Notes: a model not told the origin generated them from the sequence alone. DNA of 64,000 bases from Ifrita kowaldi (GCA_013398055.1 VZRS01000476.1:1-64000), one strand, 5' to 3'. Counted from the first letter of the stretch, positions 13,901 through 26,440 are shown. Translations and numbers: made by a program.

Positions 13901-16900
13901 AATTTTCAGAATATGTGCCATATAAATAAAGATACCAAGTTTTGGGGTTGACTTGGATACAGTTCCCTCCTCTCTGATGCTCCTCAGCCTTCTGCAGTAG
14001 AGACAACCTGCCTGGGATTTCCTGGCAGAGAGAAGGCCAGGGAGAACAGCAGCTGCTCCACAGGCATTCCCAGCACTGGCAGGTAGTTCCACGAAGGCCC
14101 CCGGATGTCCAGAGCACGGGGCCACCAAGCACACACAGCTCAGTTACGCGGTGCATGCGCAGCAAGACCAATGGATCCAGGCTTTGCCAGCTTACTGTCA
14201 GCACCTTAGCCAACATGTGGGAATGAACATGAACAGCAGCTGCTCCTTAGATATTGTAACTTGCAAGCATAGTAAGATCACTCCAGGATCCAGGATGTCC
14301 CCAAGTTCGGTACTACTTCCCTCTGGGAGGAGCAAAACCTGCTGAGCTCTCTTCTGTGCAGAAGAGATACAGCCATCATTTGGAACTTTCTCTTTGCATG
14401 GCAAATAGGAAGGAGCAGTATTACACTCTTGAGTTCTGTCCCAGAAAATGCAAAACATGAGCACGGTGAACACAGAACTCTATAAAGAAAACTGAATTAT
14501 GCTTGAAAACAACACAAGGTCACATTACTGAGTCACATACTGTAACCCGAATCAAAAATTGTTTTGCCCTGTACAAGAAAAAAACCAAACAAAAATGAAA
14601 TAACATTAAGATCATATTCTCCTGCCATCTGCTCCAAGCCTACCATCTGAACTGCCTTTTACAAAGCCCATATCAAAGACAGCCACAGAGGTAAAATAAA
14701 TGTCTTTTCCATGCATCTTAAAGGCTATAATTAATTATTTTTGCTATACAAAGTTAAACATGAAACACCAGTCCATGTCCACTGGGAAGTTTTCTGACAG
14801 CAATCAAGATACAACTACCTACATCTGTCCTTCCCCAGCCTCCCACACCTCTATCCACTCCTTCTTTGCAGCTCGTCTTTGTAGAACCGAGCTGTGAGAT
14901 ATGGATTCCAGTTCTTTCATCACAAGATCTTCATGACAATGAGACAGCTAAAATATAAGACACCAGAATTTTATAGCACATGGGTACATCTTCTAGATTA
15001 TGAAACCTGAAGAGCTTTTGACATTTACTTTCCCTTTTACAGGGAAATCTTGTCTGGCTGGAAGGAAAAAATCCAAGTTCAACAACCAGTTACGCACCAA
15101 AACTGTTACTGTTGACTCAACCCAGCATGAATCACAATACAGACAGGCTTTTTTCTTCCATAGAAGAAATCTCATAGCTCCCTCCACTTAGAGAGAAACA
15201 ATTTTTAATCTTACATTTTCACATTTGGATACTTTGCTGCTCACCCTGTGGCAATATATTCTCTACCACTCTGAATAAGAGGGGAGCTGTTGAAATACTC
15301 AAGCTTAGAGTTACACTGATGCTCTGCCCTAATTTCCAGCACTGTTAGACAGCACTGACATAAAGCCATCAGCTTGAAGTCAAGTCACAAAGGAGGCTGA
15401 GATTTGGTGTGTAAAGCCTGAAGCGGGTATAGATTGCAACAGGACAAGCCATGGCTTGTTGAGACACTGATTCCACATCTCACTGAGATTCTCCACTAAC
15501 TGACACTTGCTGGCCCAGCCCTTAATCTTTTATAATAATCCCACCCTGCAGCAAATGCTGGAGAGAATGTTCTAGACACTTCTGAAGGTTAAACTACTGA
15601 GATATTAACAAAAAAAATTGTATAGTAAGTTCCACACTAGCCTTTCTGAATATCATCTGTAACCTTGATTATAACTGTTAATTTATCATTGGAAACTAGA
15701 AGGGGAGAAAAGTTTAAAGGAGGGGATTTTAAAAACCTCTTCAACCCATACACCCAGCAGCTCCTCCTGCCTCAATGCACTTCCTCACTATGGTGCAGCC
15801 ACTACTAGAACCTAATAATGCACTGCACTTCAGAGCAACATGGATTTTAGCTCTTTTCCCCCTTCTTATTAATGACTAAGAAGATTCACCAACACTGAGT
15901 TCCTTAAAAATCCTAGTGAAGAAAGGTGGAAGGAAAGGGAAGGAAATCTGTTAAGCAAATATCTTTGAAGTCAAACAGCCGTGAAAAAGTGAGCTTATGA
16001 AGCAAACAGAGGGTGTTTCACAGCAAAGGCTCACACACAAGCAGGAAGAGCCACCAAATTCCACATTAGAAAGCAAAGATGTTGAAAATAACCTGAGAAG
16101 GTCTTTGATAAAACAAAACTATTTAAAAATATAAACTAGTCATAGGCAATCTAAAGAAACACACTTGGAAAATATATTGTTTTAAGAGTAAGAAAGGTCT
16201 TTCTACTTGGAAAGTAATAATTAAGAACAGGTTCACTTTTTTCAAAGCTGACCTACGTCCTGTACTAACTACTGCCCTTGAAATACAAATGTTTACATGT
16301 ATTTGCTTGTTCTAAAAGCACACAGACCTCAGTGAGTATTGTCTTTTAAACATAGCTCCCACATCCAATGCAGGAAGACACCAAGCAAATCGTTAAACAG
16401 CTGCGTCTGCCTGTGAGCCAGGCCAGCTTCTGCCATTCACACAAGCAGCACCCTGCACAGGCTCCTCTTTAACAGCCCATGCTGCCATCAGCATTGCCCA
16501 AAACCAGCACATGCAGCAATACCCAGCACCTTGCTTCAATAGACCTTCATCTGGTGCAACTGCAACACAGCTGGGACCAAAGCTTTTGAGTGAGAAACAC
16601 TCCTTAGGAAGCCAAAGTTTAAGAGTATTATTGCTGAAACTTTCTACTGCCTCTGCAGAACCCAGCTCGTTGTTACTGGAGGCAACATTTCGTTTTCACA
16701 GGCTCACTAACACCCCTACTACTCAGCATGCAGGCAAAGGGTCATCTTTATTTGGTAGGATTTTAGAACAGATTAAATATCTTATCACAAAGCAGAAAGA
16801 TCACACAGAAAAATACTACTGAACAACTTGTAAACAATTTCCAGATACTTTGCTTAGTTGTTCAGATACCTTAATTTAGCGTGGGCCTGTCAGACAGGGA

Positions 16901-19900
16901 TTTTCTTGCCCCCCTTTGGATTTACTCTCATTCAGAAAGAAGAAAGCATCCACAAACATTTCAGGGGAACATTCTGAAGCGTGAATTGGTTCTGAAACTC
17001 TCAATATTTTCCACACTGTATCAGATCACTAGGATGCCAATCCTAGCCCACTTTTGGCTTCTTCAAGTATTACACAAGAAAGCTTGAATGCCCATTCTAA
17101 AAATTTCACATTTACTGAGCAATGGTGTTTTGAAGCTTCTTTGCCTTTTTAACACTGGCTTAGACATCAGATTTCTTGTGCATTTACTAGCAAGTACAAA
17201 ATGTTAAAATGCTGCTCCCCTAAAGCACCCTCCCACCTTATGCAACAGTCCCTCTACTCTTCCAGCAGCTACAAACAAGAGTCTTTCCATAATGCTGCAA
17301 GAGTTTCATCTTCCCTTCTGCAGTGCTGTCAGCTAAGAGCCCACTTTCTTCTTTGATGTCAAGTATTTCATGTACCCAAAAATAACTTGTCAATGACTTT
17401 TTCTGTAAAGAAGCACTTCATACCTGTCAGAAAGAGACTCCTGACACAGCTTTCCAGAGAAGTCAAGCTTCTCACACAGCTGCAGGGTGACTTTTCCAAA
17501 CACTACCCAGGTTACATGCTTTCAAAATAACTCTCAGATTTGCTCAGCCTGTTGGAGGGAATTCTTTGTTTTTCTTTCTTTACCAACACATTCAAGTCTG
17601 GATATTTGTAACCCATGGATCCAGTAAGTTTGTCCTGGTTTTCTAGTAGATGTTACAAGTCATTTATTTCAATGCTGGCTTCTCAGACTTCTGTGTTCTT
17701 TATTAAGGAGCCACAGGCTTTATCGATTCAGAAAGGCAGTATTTCAATGGTTTGTATTTAACATTTTCAAAGAAACCACAAAGACTAGAAATGCAATTTT
17801 AAAAGGCTATACTTTTCTGTTGAGCCCAATCTGCTAGAGACAACACACAATCCATACCTGATGTACGCTGAACTTACAGACAATTCTCTTCCACTAATTC
17901 AAGAAACTGTTGATTTTGAGGTGGTGACATACAATTCTTAAACAGATAATGACCTGCATACAGATTAAAGTTTGATGGAAGAACAGAAATCAAAACAAAT
18001 GCAAACTCAAAACAGAATGGACCAGAAGACAGGGTACAATATGAAGCAAGGCAGTCCAGAGAAGGGTCCCAGTTTTCAGAACATACCAACTGCACGCCCC
18101 TGAAAAACATACCTTCCACAATGGAATGTACAGACTGTAGGGGCTTGGGGGTGAGGAAAGAAACAGGACTGGATAAACTCACACATTCAAAACATAACCA
18201 TGTGTCAATTTTTAACAGTATTGTCACCAGTGTCTACATTATCTCAAACACAGACTTGGTACATTGGTTCTATTCTTTAGTATGTATCTGAAAGACTAAA
18301 GGTAATCATGCTTCCATACTTCTGTGAAATATTTTGATATCTGTACTGTAAACAACAATAATTATTTCCAGCTTCACTTTTATTCAGGGAAGTGGTCAAA
18401 GCACCAAAGAAAGGCCTTCAAAACCTTAAATGCAATGGTAAAGTTGTAACATACAAGGGACTATGTGATAATTCTGCCCTAATTTATTGTGGCATAATCG
18501 CATATTGCACCTGTAAGCCGTATGAATGATGACATATCACCAGAATTATTGCAACAATGACAGAACAAGGTAAAGCTGAAATCTGCTATTCTGTTTAACT
18601 TACACCACCATATGTTTAAACTGCCTCTTTAAAAAAGAAGTATGCTAGACGTGTTATGGAAACAGGTACAGTTCAACTTCCATGATTCTCTGTGTATCTA
18701 GGCAAGTCATTTTTTAAAGAAGTGGCTTCTGGCACTGTGCCATAGACACCAAGTCTAAGTAAATCCTTATTAGACAGATCACTGACCTGAATCTACTGAT
18801 ACTCTTACCTGCCTATCAATCCAGCTGTCAGGCAAACTTACTGCATCCCACACACCAAGTACACACAACTTCAGTTGAGAAAAAGTCACACCCACTTTCA
18901 AAATGGCCATGTAAAAACAACTACCATTACTTTTCCCCCAAAACAATGAAAAACTATTTCTGTTTCTCTGACGCTTGATAACAAAACCATGTTCCTTTAA
19001 GGCAGGGGGAAAAAGCCACATACAAAAGGCAACTTAACCAGTTGATTCATACTTCTTAAAGACATTAACCAATTTATTTGTGCAATGGATTTGGTTTTTA
19101 AAATCAGTTTCAAGTTTTGCCCTGTTGCATTTCAGTTTTTAAATGTCATTTTAAGCCAGATTTAAAGAACTGTAAGACTTACATGACAACCTTATGAACA
19201 CATTACCTGTAACATAATAACTGGTATGATCAAAACAGCCTCACAATGGTATTGCTAAATAAAATCAACACACTGATTTTTATGCAGCTATGACACCACT
19301 AGGTTTGCCACCTGACAGTAATTTAAAATGTATAAATATTCCTTTAATGAACTTGAGCATCGGAAAATTTGTGTGTATTAGAGAAGCCATGATTTAAAAA
19401 GCATGGGGTTTGATTGTGGTTTTTTTGAATTTTAGATTAGATGACAGAGCTGGATTACCAGAACTGCATTCAGTTTGATAATCAACAGCTACAACAGAAT
19501 GTATCACTACACATTAGTTGTTCCTTTTCATAATAGAAAGGCACAATGTAGATTTGGTTGGGAGAGTTGTTTTATTTTAAATACTCTCCTTTCTTCAGGC
19601 TTCCTTCAGCAGGTCAAAAAGCCCATCTACAAGGACTAAACATGCAGCTTCCTGGATCTAATCAGCCCAAAAGTAAAATAAAACAAAACCCAGCCTAATG
19701 AGGTGGCAAGCTCAGAAGTCACAAATGTTAGCAGGAAGTTCCTAGAAGCACCAAAACAATGGAAACGATGGATTTACACATAATTTATTATTCCTACCTT
19801 CCAAATACTTAGAGACTTTCTCCATTCGAACTGCCATATGGTAAAGAGAATGAACAGAGAGATGGAACATTTAGCTTTTAAATTATTTACAGAAAACAAG

Positions 19901-22900
19901 CCCCGAAAAACACTGAATTATGATTATTAGTAGTACAAAGAAAGTTATTTGTCCGAACCTGATGTTAGGTCAGATCCTCTGTTCTTTTTATCTTCTACTA
20001 TTTCATAGAATGGGCCTATTACTTGTAGTAACTCTTCAACTTTGTCCGTCATTGGCATACTCTCAAGAATCTGCACAAATCCAAAACATGAAGCATCTTA
20101 TGAAACAGCATTTTAATGATTCATTCATTCATTTAAACTTATTTTAGAAACTGCTGGTCATTGTAAAGCTCAGTAACATTTCACTAAGTCACTAAACATG
20201 TTATTCTGATTTTTTTAAACTTTTTTTAATTACAGGGAAACAACATAAAACTAAGTTATTGAACAAGAATGTTCTACTTATATTAATTTTTTTTAGGTGA
20301 AGACAAGGTGAGAGAGCTAATGCATTTGCCAAGACTAAAACACAGCCCTGACACAGTATTTATCAGTAGACCTTGGAATCCATTATTTCTGCAATTTCGA
20401 ACTAAACCATCTCAAAGTTCAAAAGGCTGCTGTTACCTGATATAATTATTTTATAGACAAGTCTTTCCACAAATAAAATAAAATGGAAATACTTTTTTTG
20501 TCTTAAGAGGGTTCTTCGTACTGTCAAACCCTGCCATCTTCAGTGGAACATAAGGAGCAGATCAGAAGTGCACTACTAGGTGCTTCTAAACCCAAACCAA
20601 AAAATGGACACAACACAGCAAAACTGGGACAGCACAAAGACACACTCAGAAGAAGAACAAACTAGAACCAAGTTCTGCTCTTGAAGTCATGTGGAGCATT
20701 TCTTCATTTCAAGTTACAAAAACAATACATTTGATCACATGATAGGAATGCCAAATCTTAAATCTAAAATAAATTAAACAGAAGAGATTCAATAGTTGGA
20801 TACTATTTTAAAAGCACATGGTATTATTGTCCCCTTCTAGTTTAAGTCCTTTCAACAAGCTTTTTGCCAATAGCTTTGCTCCTTTTTCATTCTCTACTTT
20901 TTTAGTTACCGTATTTTAAAAGTGGCAATGGCTATAGGTAAAAACTCAGGCTGAAACAAACTAACAGCTACAGTGTACCTCCTCCTCCTGAAGGGCACCA
21001 AGAAAGCAACAGATGAAGGTACATGCTGCCACAGAACATGCTGCTCGAAGGCACCAAGCACGCCAGTAAGCAGTAGGAGCAAAAGCTGCAGCGTTATTGC
21101 ACAAAGCAGGAGCTCCAGGCAGGCTGACACCTAACAAGTCAACACTTGCAAACCAGTCAAGGATACCAAGAGACAACAATTCTATCGACCTGCAGTTTCA
21201 CTGCCACTTCTCTGATCTGTCCAGTGAACATAATTCATTCTGTCTCTGTTAGGGAGAAATACTCAGATACAGAGCTGGATATGAAACAGAGATTGAACAG
21301 TTTTGTGATAGCTTTTTTTTTAACTTCAGTAACATTGAGAGAAACAAGAAGTCTATTCTAGAACAAGGCTCGTATTTGTTATGTATTTATTTCTATAGTC
21401 AGCTCTGTAAACTGTTTCATACATGCATTTCTATGATGTCTGCACATTACTGCTCTTCATGTATTCTAAACAGACCTCAATATATTCTGTGCTACTCATA
21501 GCAATTCTTAGATTTTTTTCTACCTGCTAGCTTTTAAGTGAGCACGAAAAGAAAAAATACTTCCACAAACAAAAGCAACTCCTTACTTATATAGCCACCA
21601 GGCTTAATAAGCAATCTCAAAATCTGAAAGTGAAAAATAAGTTATTATGTATCCTGATTCACTGTCTTCCTTGGATGTCACACAATTCATATATACCATG
21701 TTTTAAAGTAGAAACACCATATAGTGTTAATGCTTCATGCTAAGATATCTTATTTGTAATACATAACAAAACAATATATCTGAAATGTAAACAAATTAGT
21801 TTAAACAGCATTGCAAAACAGATTTCAGAAATGCTACTTGAAACAAACTAACCCTGAATCTGAGCTCAGGTGCATTTTGTTTATTTTAAGTAAAAATAAG
21901 ACATTTGGTCATCTCCCACCAGCATATCAAAACCTCACCCAGACACATTCCTCAACTGTGATTTTCAAGGTTATCACATTAGGAGAGAAAAAAAAGAACC
22001 ACCAAAACAAATTTAGAATTTTGTGACAGGGTCATCTGATGCATGTATAGCCCAAACACAATGTGCAAATGCCATGGAATGCCCCAGGGCTGGGGGAATA
22101 CAGCAATCTTATACACCCTTAAACACAGTCCTGGGATATCAGCCTGCAAGTCGGTCCCTTAGACATGGATACTTATGCAGTAACAGCAGATTGCCCACAC
22201 TAAGTCCATGAGGATTAGTGCAGTATGTGCTGATAGAACCACCCAGTGGATCCATTTGAAATGCACTTCCATTGACATTTCAAGTAGAATCAATTGGGAT
22301 GGAAAAGCTGAAGCTAGTATTCCAAATGTGAGAGCTGAAACCAAAAGCAGGGTAAACACACTCCCCAGTTTCAAAGCTGAGCAAGGCAAGAAGTCATTTG
22401 CTCTCCAATCCCTGTATGTAATCCGCACAGAGGCAGAGTATTTGTGGTTCATTAGGGTCAAGTAAGCAGACTTCATGGAATGAGGCTTAATAGAGTTTTT
22501 TTAGAACAAACATTGCCATTTCACTTAGTTTTAGTGTCCTGACCAAACCAGTTACTGCACCTAGAAAAACCCACAAGGTAATCTACTGAAATACCAACAC
22601 ATATTGTATCCAAGATTTGAAATTCAGCACTAAACCCTGTGGCACACATTCAAAGGAATTATTAAAATTTAGTGAGATTTTTAATCAAACAAACAGTATT
22701 TGGCCTTCTGCGTTTTCTGGAGTTGCTTATTTTTCATTTTAAAGCAGATACAGTAATACCAGCAGGAACTCAATTACCAAAACTACAGACAGGAAAAAGA
22801 ACAGTAAATCAGACTCCAGCTCCTTGCCTAGTAAAAATTTCTGTTGCATCACCCATTAAACAGGTTCAGAGTTTGATGTCAAGACAGTGGCCTAGGAAAA

Positions 22901-25585
22901 AAGCAAGCGTATTTGGAGTAGAACTTTTTCCCCTTGCTTTTCTCGCTTTGATGCTAACCTCATTATAATAATAGATTACAATCATACTTTTATCCAGATT
23001 GACAGCAAACAATCTTTAAACTGGAAAACTAATTTCTAAAAGTTTCAGTGAAAAGACTGCAGTGAAAAGGGTTAGTTAATGAAAGACATGAAACTTTAAC
23101 TCTGTTTACTTTAGTTAATGCTGCAATTCCTGCTTAATATGGTAACTGTGACTGTTTACAAGCTACACATCTATTCCAAAACAGAGCACATTACTCAATG
23201 CTAATAGTTTCACTGCAACTGTAATATACATGGAATATTTTCATGACAAGTACAGAAAATTTAGGTTGCTGAGTTCTTCCTGAAAAATTGAAAATTACTA
23301 AGTTTACATATATGATTATATTAATGTCTCCAGTCATGAGAGCGAGACCTTTTCTCCTGAAGTCCTTCTGGAAAGTTGTTTTAGTCTATTTTCCAGGATA
23401 AGGATCACTTACCTCTCTCAGCTGTAAGAACTGAGGCAGTTTGCAGCACAGTTTTTTTTCCTTAATGCCCCCTTTACCATGATTTCAGTATTTCACTTTC
23501 TTTAGCTCTGTCATTTAAGCTTCATATCAGCTAGATCTCTCATGTTTCTCTGAAAATAACACAAATCCTGTCGCTTTCGAAGGAACTTTGTAATTTTCTT
23601 CTTCCCACAAGCCAAACAGCATAGTACTGAAATGTAACAGTTCACATAGGGGATAACTCATTTGCAGCTTTGGCAGTAGTAGTCAGCAAGACTCGCCTCA
23701 CATTCCTCTATTTGTGGAACATTTGTTCTAGAAAATCCCTGCATTAGTAAACATACCTTTTTCATTTCATCAACATAGGCTATCATGGCTTCTTCTTTGG
23801 ACATGTTTCCCAAGGCACTCCAAGCATCCCTAGGAAAGAAAGTCACACACCTTCAGTATCTTCAGGGCATACTGGATTTTTTTCAACTTGGCCTTAAGTA
23901 GGTCAGTTATATAATGTCCAAAGTTTCTCTGATACAAGTAAAATGCAAGAACGATTCACTTTTTCATTATTTAGCATTATTATCCTTTTCTGGTGTGTTT
24001 GTTAAATAAATAGTTTTTAGATCTTTCACTTTCCTTTGAGGAAAATTTCCTTTTTCCCGAACCTGGTGGGGGCAAGGGTGGTTGTAACTTGGTTTTCTCT
24101 CAGAGGATATATTGCTAGATTTTGGCCAAACCAGCACAAGTACAAATATATAATTTGCTAGGATAATCACACAGCAGAGGAAGAAGCAACAAACTGAACA
24201 AACGGGGGACTGAAGAGTTCCTCACTGACTGCCTATGATTTTGCACCCAGTAAGCTGTAAATAAGCCCAGATATGAGACAAACACATTACCCTTTTGACT
24301 AAGTTGAGTTTAAGATCCTCTGCTGTATAAAACAAACAGGCCCAGACACTTCACCCAGCACTTACAAACAGCTGTCACTGAGGTAGAACAAGCTAAAAGA
24401 AAAATCTGTCCTTTTTGAGTTTAGCAATTGGGAAAAGACACATCAGTCTAGTAGGCAAATAATGTAGCCATCAGCCCAGTTACCACAGCAGCTACTTATA
24501 ACCTACATAAAATCTTCCCCTCTCCAACTCTGCAAGACAGAAAACTCTAACCAAATTTATCAGCATTGCAAAAGGAATCTGTCAGAACACAGACTGCAAT
24601 AAAACATTTCCTCAGTCTTGCACATGACTTGACATTCCAGACTATTTGTCCCACTCAAAGAAAACCACCAAGGCTGGTGGCTCACATTCCAGCTACAATC
24701 AACCAGGTGGAGGAAAGCTCACTGCCCTAGTCTATCCCCTGCACTCTGGCTTGGGGAGGCTGAGGAGGAAGGAAGGAGGGAAAAAAAAAGTCATAGGAAT
24801 AATTTCATAGATTCTGAAGACCACCACAACCATAACACAGCAATAATACTTGTTCTTCAGGACAAATCATCATTAAAATACTATAAGCAAAACGTTCACA
24901 TTGGTTTGTCAAAGAGAACTTAGCAATTTGGTGAATCAGAAGTCTTCCCAGGACAAGACAAACACAGACAGTGGGAAGCCCTGCCACTGAGCAGACAAAC
25001 CAGAAAGACACATAAACCCAACCTCCCCACCAAGAGCTCGAAGCTGTAGTAGTGGTTGCCAGTGAGCACTTATTTGCTTCAGGCTCACATCACACAAAAA
25101 AACTCAAGAAGGAAGAACTCCACACACTCATCCACATCACTCATTCTGCAGAGCACCTAAAATTTCATTTTACAACATGGGATAAACACTGAAGAGGTAC
25201 CATGATGGTGGTTGCCCAAGAAAAACCTGCCCACCTGCATAATCCAAGGGAACATTTCCACCTGCAACTCTGGGAAGTTATAAATTATCTGAGCTAGAAA
25301 GCTGGAATACAACAGAAAACTAATTCAAGCATCAAAGGTTGTAAATGCTCTTTTTATTTAAAAAAGGAGTTTAGTGAGATTCTTTCTCCAAGTGCTACTC
25401 TTCTACACATCTCCACTACAAGCATAAAAAAAAATCCCCAAAACAACAACTCATGAAAAGTTACCATTTGTATCTACCAATTGGATCCCAAAATCCAGGT
25501 CGAGGAATGTTACAGGGTCCTTGGGTTGCTTGCTTATAAAAGCTATAGAACTTGAGCATCATTTCATTCGTTGGCTGGAATGAAC
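1796..25585 (-). CDS. ACBD5: Acyl-CoA-binding domain-containing protein 5, ten exons, lacking the first coding exon
   Basis: Ten exons joined by GT/AG introns with consistent phases encode about 463 residues; the vertebrate protein is about 490-535. Family knowledge: ACBD5 is a tail-anchored peroxisomal protein that binds very-long-chain acyl-CoA for beta-oxidation and bridges peroxisomes to the ER by binding VAPA/VAPB. Visible in order, numbered from the first visible residue: the rest of the ACB domain (1 to about 70, with [25 protein letters not shown] and [14 protein letters not shown]); an acidic linker ([14 protein letters not shown], about 120); a FFAT-like motif within [15 protein letters not shown] (about 231-245); a glycine-rich [14 protein letters not shown] stretch; a predicted coiled coil ([23 protein letters not shown]); and a C-terminal membrane anchor (about 435-457) followed by a short basic tail RKRR. 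Exon joins: 25585-25465, 23829-23757, 20070-19959, 9412-9275, 8538-8338, 7615-7509, 5507-5231, 4005-3806, 2246-2196, 1909-1796. The first exon, with the start codon and about 25 residues, is missing. No frameshift or internal stop was seen, so the gene looks intact otherwise. Confidence 0.95.
1910..2195 (-). other. ACBD5: ACBD5 last intron
   Basis: Short intron of 286 bases, donor GTAAAA and acceptor TTAG. No feature recognised inside. Confidence 0.85.
2196..2246 (-). CDS. ACBD5: ACBD5 short linker exon (17 codons)
   Basis: Encodes [17 protein letters not shown], matching the family segment that in human reads AKSSTSTLQTAPQPTSQ just before the PSWWPFE motif. Phase 0 at both ends (acceptor TTTAAAG, donor GTAAAA), so skipping it would keep the frame. 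Confidence 0.9.
2247..3805 (-). other. ACBD5: ACBD5 intron
   Basis: 1.56 kb intron, donor GTACTA. AT-rich, with no repeat or RNA gene recognised. A plus-strand open frame at 3010-3414 resembles no family I know and is treated as chance. Confidence 0.85.
3806..4005 (-). CDS. ACBD5: ACBD5 glycine-rich and coiled-coil exon
   Basis: 200 bases with an AAAACAG acceptor and a GTACTA donor, encoding 66 full codons plus a split glycine. It begins HRLQPLGDG, passes [17 protein letters not shown] and ends with the heptad-rich segment [18 protein letters not shown] onward. This segment is nearly identical to mammalian ACBD5 and is the most GC-rich coding exon of the gene. Confidence 0.95.
4006..5230 (-). 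other. ACBD5: ACBD5 intron
   Basis: 1.2 kb AT-rich intron, donor GTACTG, acceptor AAAACAG. No embedded feature recognised. Confidence 0.85.
5231..5507 (-). CDS. ACBD5: ACBD5 variable-linker exon
   Basis: 277 bases encoding 92 codons plus one base of a split glycine. It starts [16 protein letters not shown] and ends [16 protein letters not shown]. The end ([10 protein letters not shown] to RRGRG) aligns with human EVKHGGEDGR to RRGRG; the first half is poorly conserved, as is usual for this linker. Acceptor TTTGTAG, donor GTACTG. Confidence 0.93.
5508..7508 (-). other. ACBD5: ACBD5 intron
   Basis: 2.0 kb intron, donor GTATTC, acceptor TTTGTAG. No repeat family or RNA gene recognised; open frames near 5850-6340 lack any family resemblance. 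Confidence 0.85.
7509..7615 (-). CDS. ACBD5: ACBD5 FFAT-like motif exon
   Basis: 107 bases, 35 codons plus a split glycine, reading [15 protein letters not shown] and then [20 protein letters not shown]. The acidic run followed by EVYCDSMEQ is the FFAT-like motif through which ACBD5 binds VAP proteins on the ER; it matches the human motif almost residue for residue. Acceptor CCCTGCAG, donor GTATTC. Confidence 0.95.
7616..8337 (-). other. ACBD5: ACBD5 intron
   Basis: 0.72 kb AT-rich intron, donor GTATTG, acceptor CCCTGCAG. An A-run lies at about 8160-8169. Nothing else recognised. Confidence 0.85.
8338..8538 (-). CDS. ACBD5: ACBD5 linker exon
   Basis: 201 bases encoding 66 full codons flanked by split codons (D and G). 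It reads [20 protein letters not shown], then [15 protein letters not shown], ending AHNAAHQ. It aligns with human HKNLEVIVTNGYDKDGFVQDIQND with an insertion. Acceptor TTTTACAG, donor GTATTG. Confidence 0.93.
8539..9274 (-). other. ACBD5: ACBD5 intron
   Basis: 0.74 kb intron, strong donor GTGAGT. Human ACBD5 has about ten extra residues at this point (KKMMKKSAD region); I looked for a small exon here and did not find one. Confidence 0.85.
9275..9412 (-). CDS. ACBD5: ACBD5 acidic linker exon
   Basis: 138 bases, 45 codons plus split aspartates at both ends. It reads [16 protein letters not shown] and then [20 protein letters not shown], ending KELQINGK. The serine/glutamate block is the conserved acidic patch found in human ACBD5. 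Acceptor TTCTTAG, donor GTGAGT. The open frame continues into the introns on both sides, but the splice sites and family alignment set the limits. Confidence 0.95.
9413..19958 (-). other. ACBD5: ACBD5 large intron (10.5 kb)
   Basis: Longest ACBD5 intron, between the ACB-domain exons and the linker exons. Its donor, GTTCGG, is weak. AT-rich with short homopolymers (for example the A-run at about 12177-12189). A locally GC-rich patch at about 13960-14170 stands out. No CR1 copy, RNA gene or additional ACBD5 exon was recognised. Confidence 0.85.
19959..20070 (-). CDS. ACBD5: ACBD5 exon after the ACB domain
   Basis: 112 bases, 37 codons plus one base of a split aspartate. It reads [20 protein letters not shown], then [17 protein letters not shown], closely matching human IIETMPMTEKVEELLRVIGP. 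The acceptor (TTTGTGCAG) is strong, and the donor GTTCGG is poor at positions +3 to +5 although the phase to the next exon is correct. Confidence 0.94.
20071..23756 (-). other. ACBD5: ACBD5 intron
   Basis: 3.7 kb AT-rich intron, donor GTATGT. No recognisable repeat or RNA gene; the open frames in it show no family resemblance. Confidence 0.85.
23757..23829 (-). CDS. ACBD5: ACBD5 ACB-domain exon (C-terminal part)
   Basis: 73 bases completing a split tryptophan and encoding [20 protein letters not shown] then EMKK. This is the last part of the acyl-CoA-binding fold: the KWDAW, KEEAM and Y-V-D/E-E-M sequence of ACBP family proteins. Acceptor TTTCCTAG, donor GTATGT. Confidence 0.96.
23830..25464 (-). 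other. ACBD5: ACBD5 intron
   Basis: 1.6 kb intron, donor GTAACT, acceptor TTTCCTAG. A purine-rich stretch (about 24754-24789, GGAAGGAAGG then A-run) is the only low-complexity feature. Confidence 0.85.
25465..25585 (-). CDS. ACBD5: ACBD5 ACB-domain exon (core ligand-binding part)
   Basis: 121 bases encoding 39 full codons, [20 protein letters not shown] then [19 protein letters not shown], with a split glycine before and a split tryptophan after. The YxxxKQAT and GRYKW motifs form the acyl-CoA pocket in ACBP folds. Its 5' phase needs an upstream exon ending in G of a glycine codon, as in the family (PKNG), but that exon is not in the window. Confidence 0.96.
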
Positions 25586-26440
25586 CTAGTGAAAGCATTT
25601 TAAAATACAATTAAATCGTCATCAAGAATATTAGTGAGTATTTTACAAGCTTAATGGTTCTGTGAGAAAACAGCCTGTAGTCTGTTACAGCCTGATTCAC
25701 ACCAGTACAATATAAGTCAAGAGAGAACATCTTCACCTCATCTACTGAGAACCAGCACCACTGAAAATATTTACTGTACAAACAGCAAGTTTCAGATGGA
25801 GTTTAAAGGACTATAACCTTTACTACTGCTAAGGTCAGACTCCACAATTAGAATAAAAAAAGGTAATAAGTAACATAAAGCCAATGTCCTTTCACTCAGT
25901 TTAAAGGGACAGGCTTAGCTCCCAGTAAACAAAGTATCTTGCAAGTCATTTTACTGTTAACAAATGATAACTTATTGAGAGTCTGCAGAACTCAAAAAAC
26001 CAACCAAACCAAACAAACACAATTAACTCAAAACACAGCCTTCTGCAGTGTTTTTGTTTACTTTAGGTATTTGAAAACACTTGCAGTAACAGTTTCACCA
26101 TACCTCCCGATTTGGTTTTCTCTACTTCCTTTGTGGAACACACTTTTGTAGAAAAAGTAAATATTAAACTCTAACAGCTGGCAGTGGAGAGTCATAACCA
26201 ATTCATTAAATCAAGTAGCTTGAGGTTGGATTCTAATCATTAGAAGTTTACAGTGACCTTTACCTCAGAACCTCAAAAAAATCCGATTTTACTTACACCA
26301 GAATTAATGATGTACGTAATAACCAACTTCCAAAAAAAATTATTACGATAACTCTTATCAAAAAGATACGTTCTGATTTGGTTTTGCTTTTCCATTTTAT
26401 TAACTCTTTCAGCAGAGTAACAGCTTTGTTAAACCAACTT
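25586..26440 (-). other. ACBD5: ACBD5 first intron (visible part)
   Basis: AT-rich sequence between the first visible exon and the promoter island, acceptor CACTAG. I searched for the expected first coding exon (family sequence MADTRSVHETRFEAAVKVIQ) and did not find it here. Confidence 0.8.
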
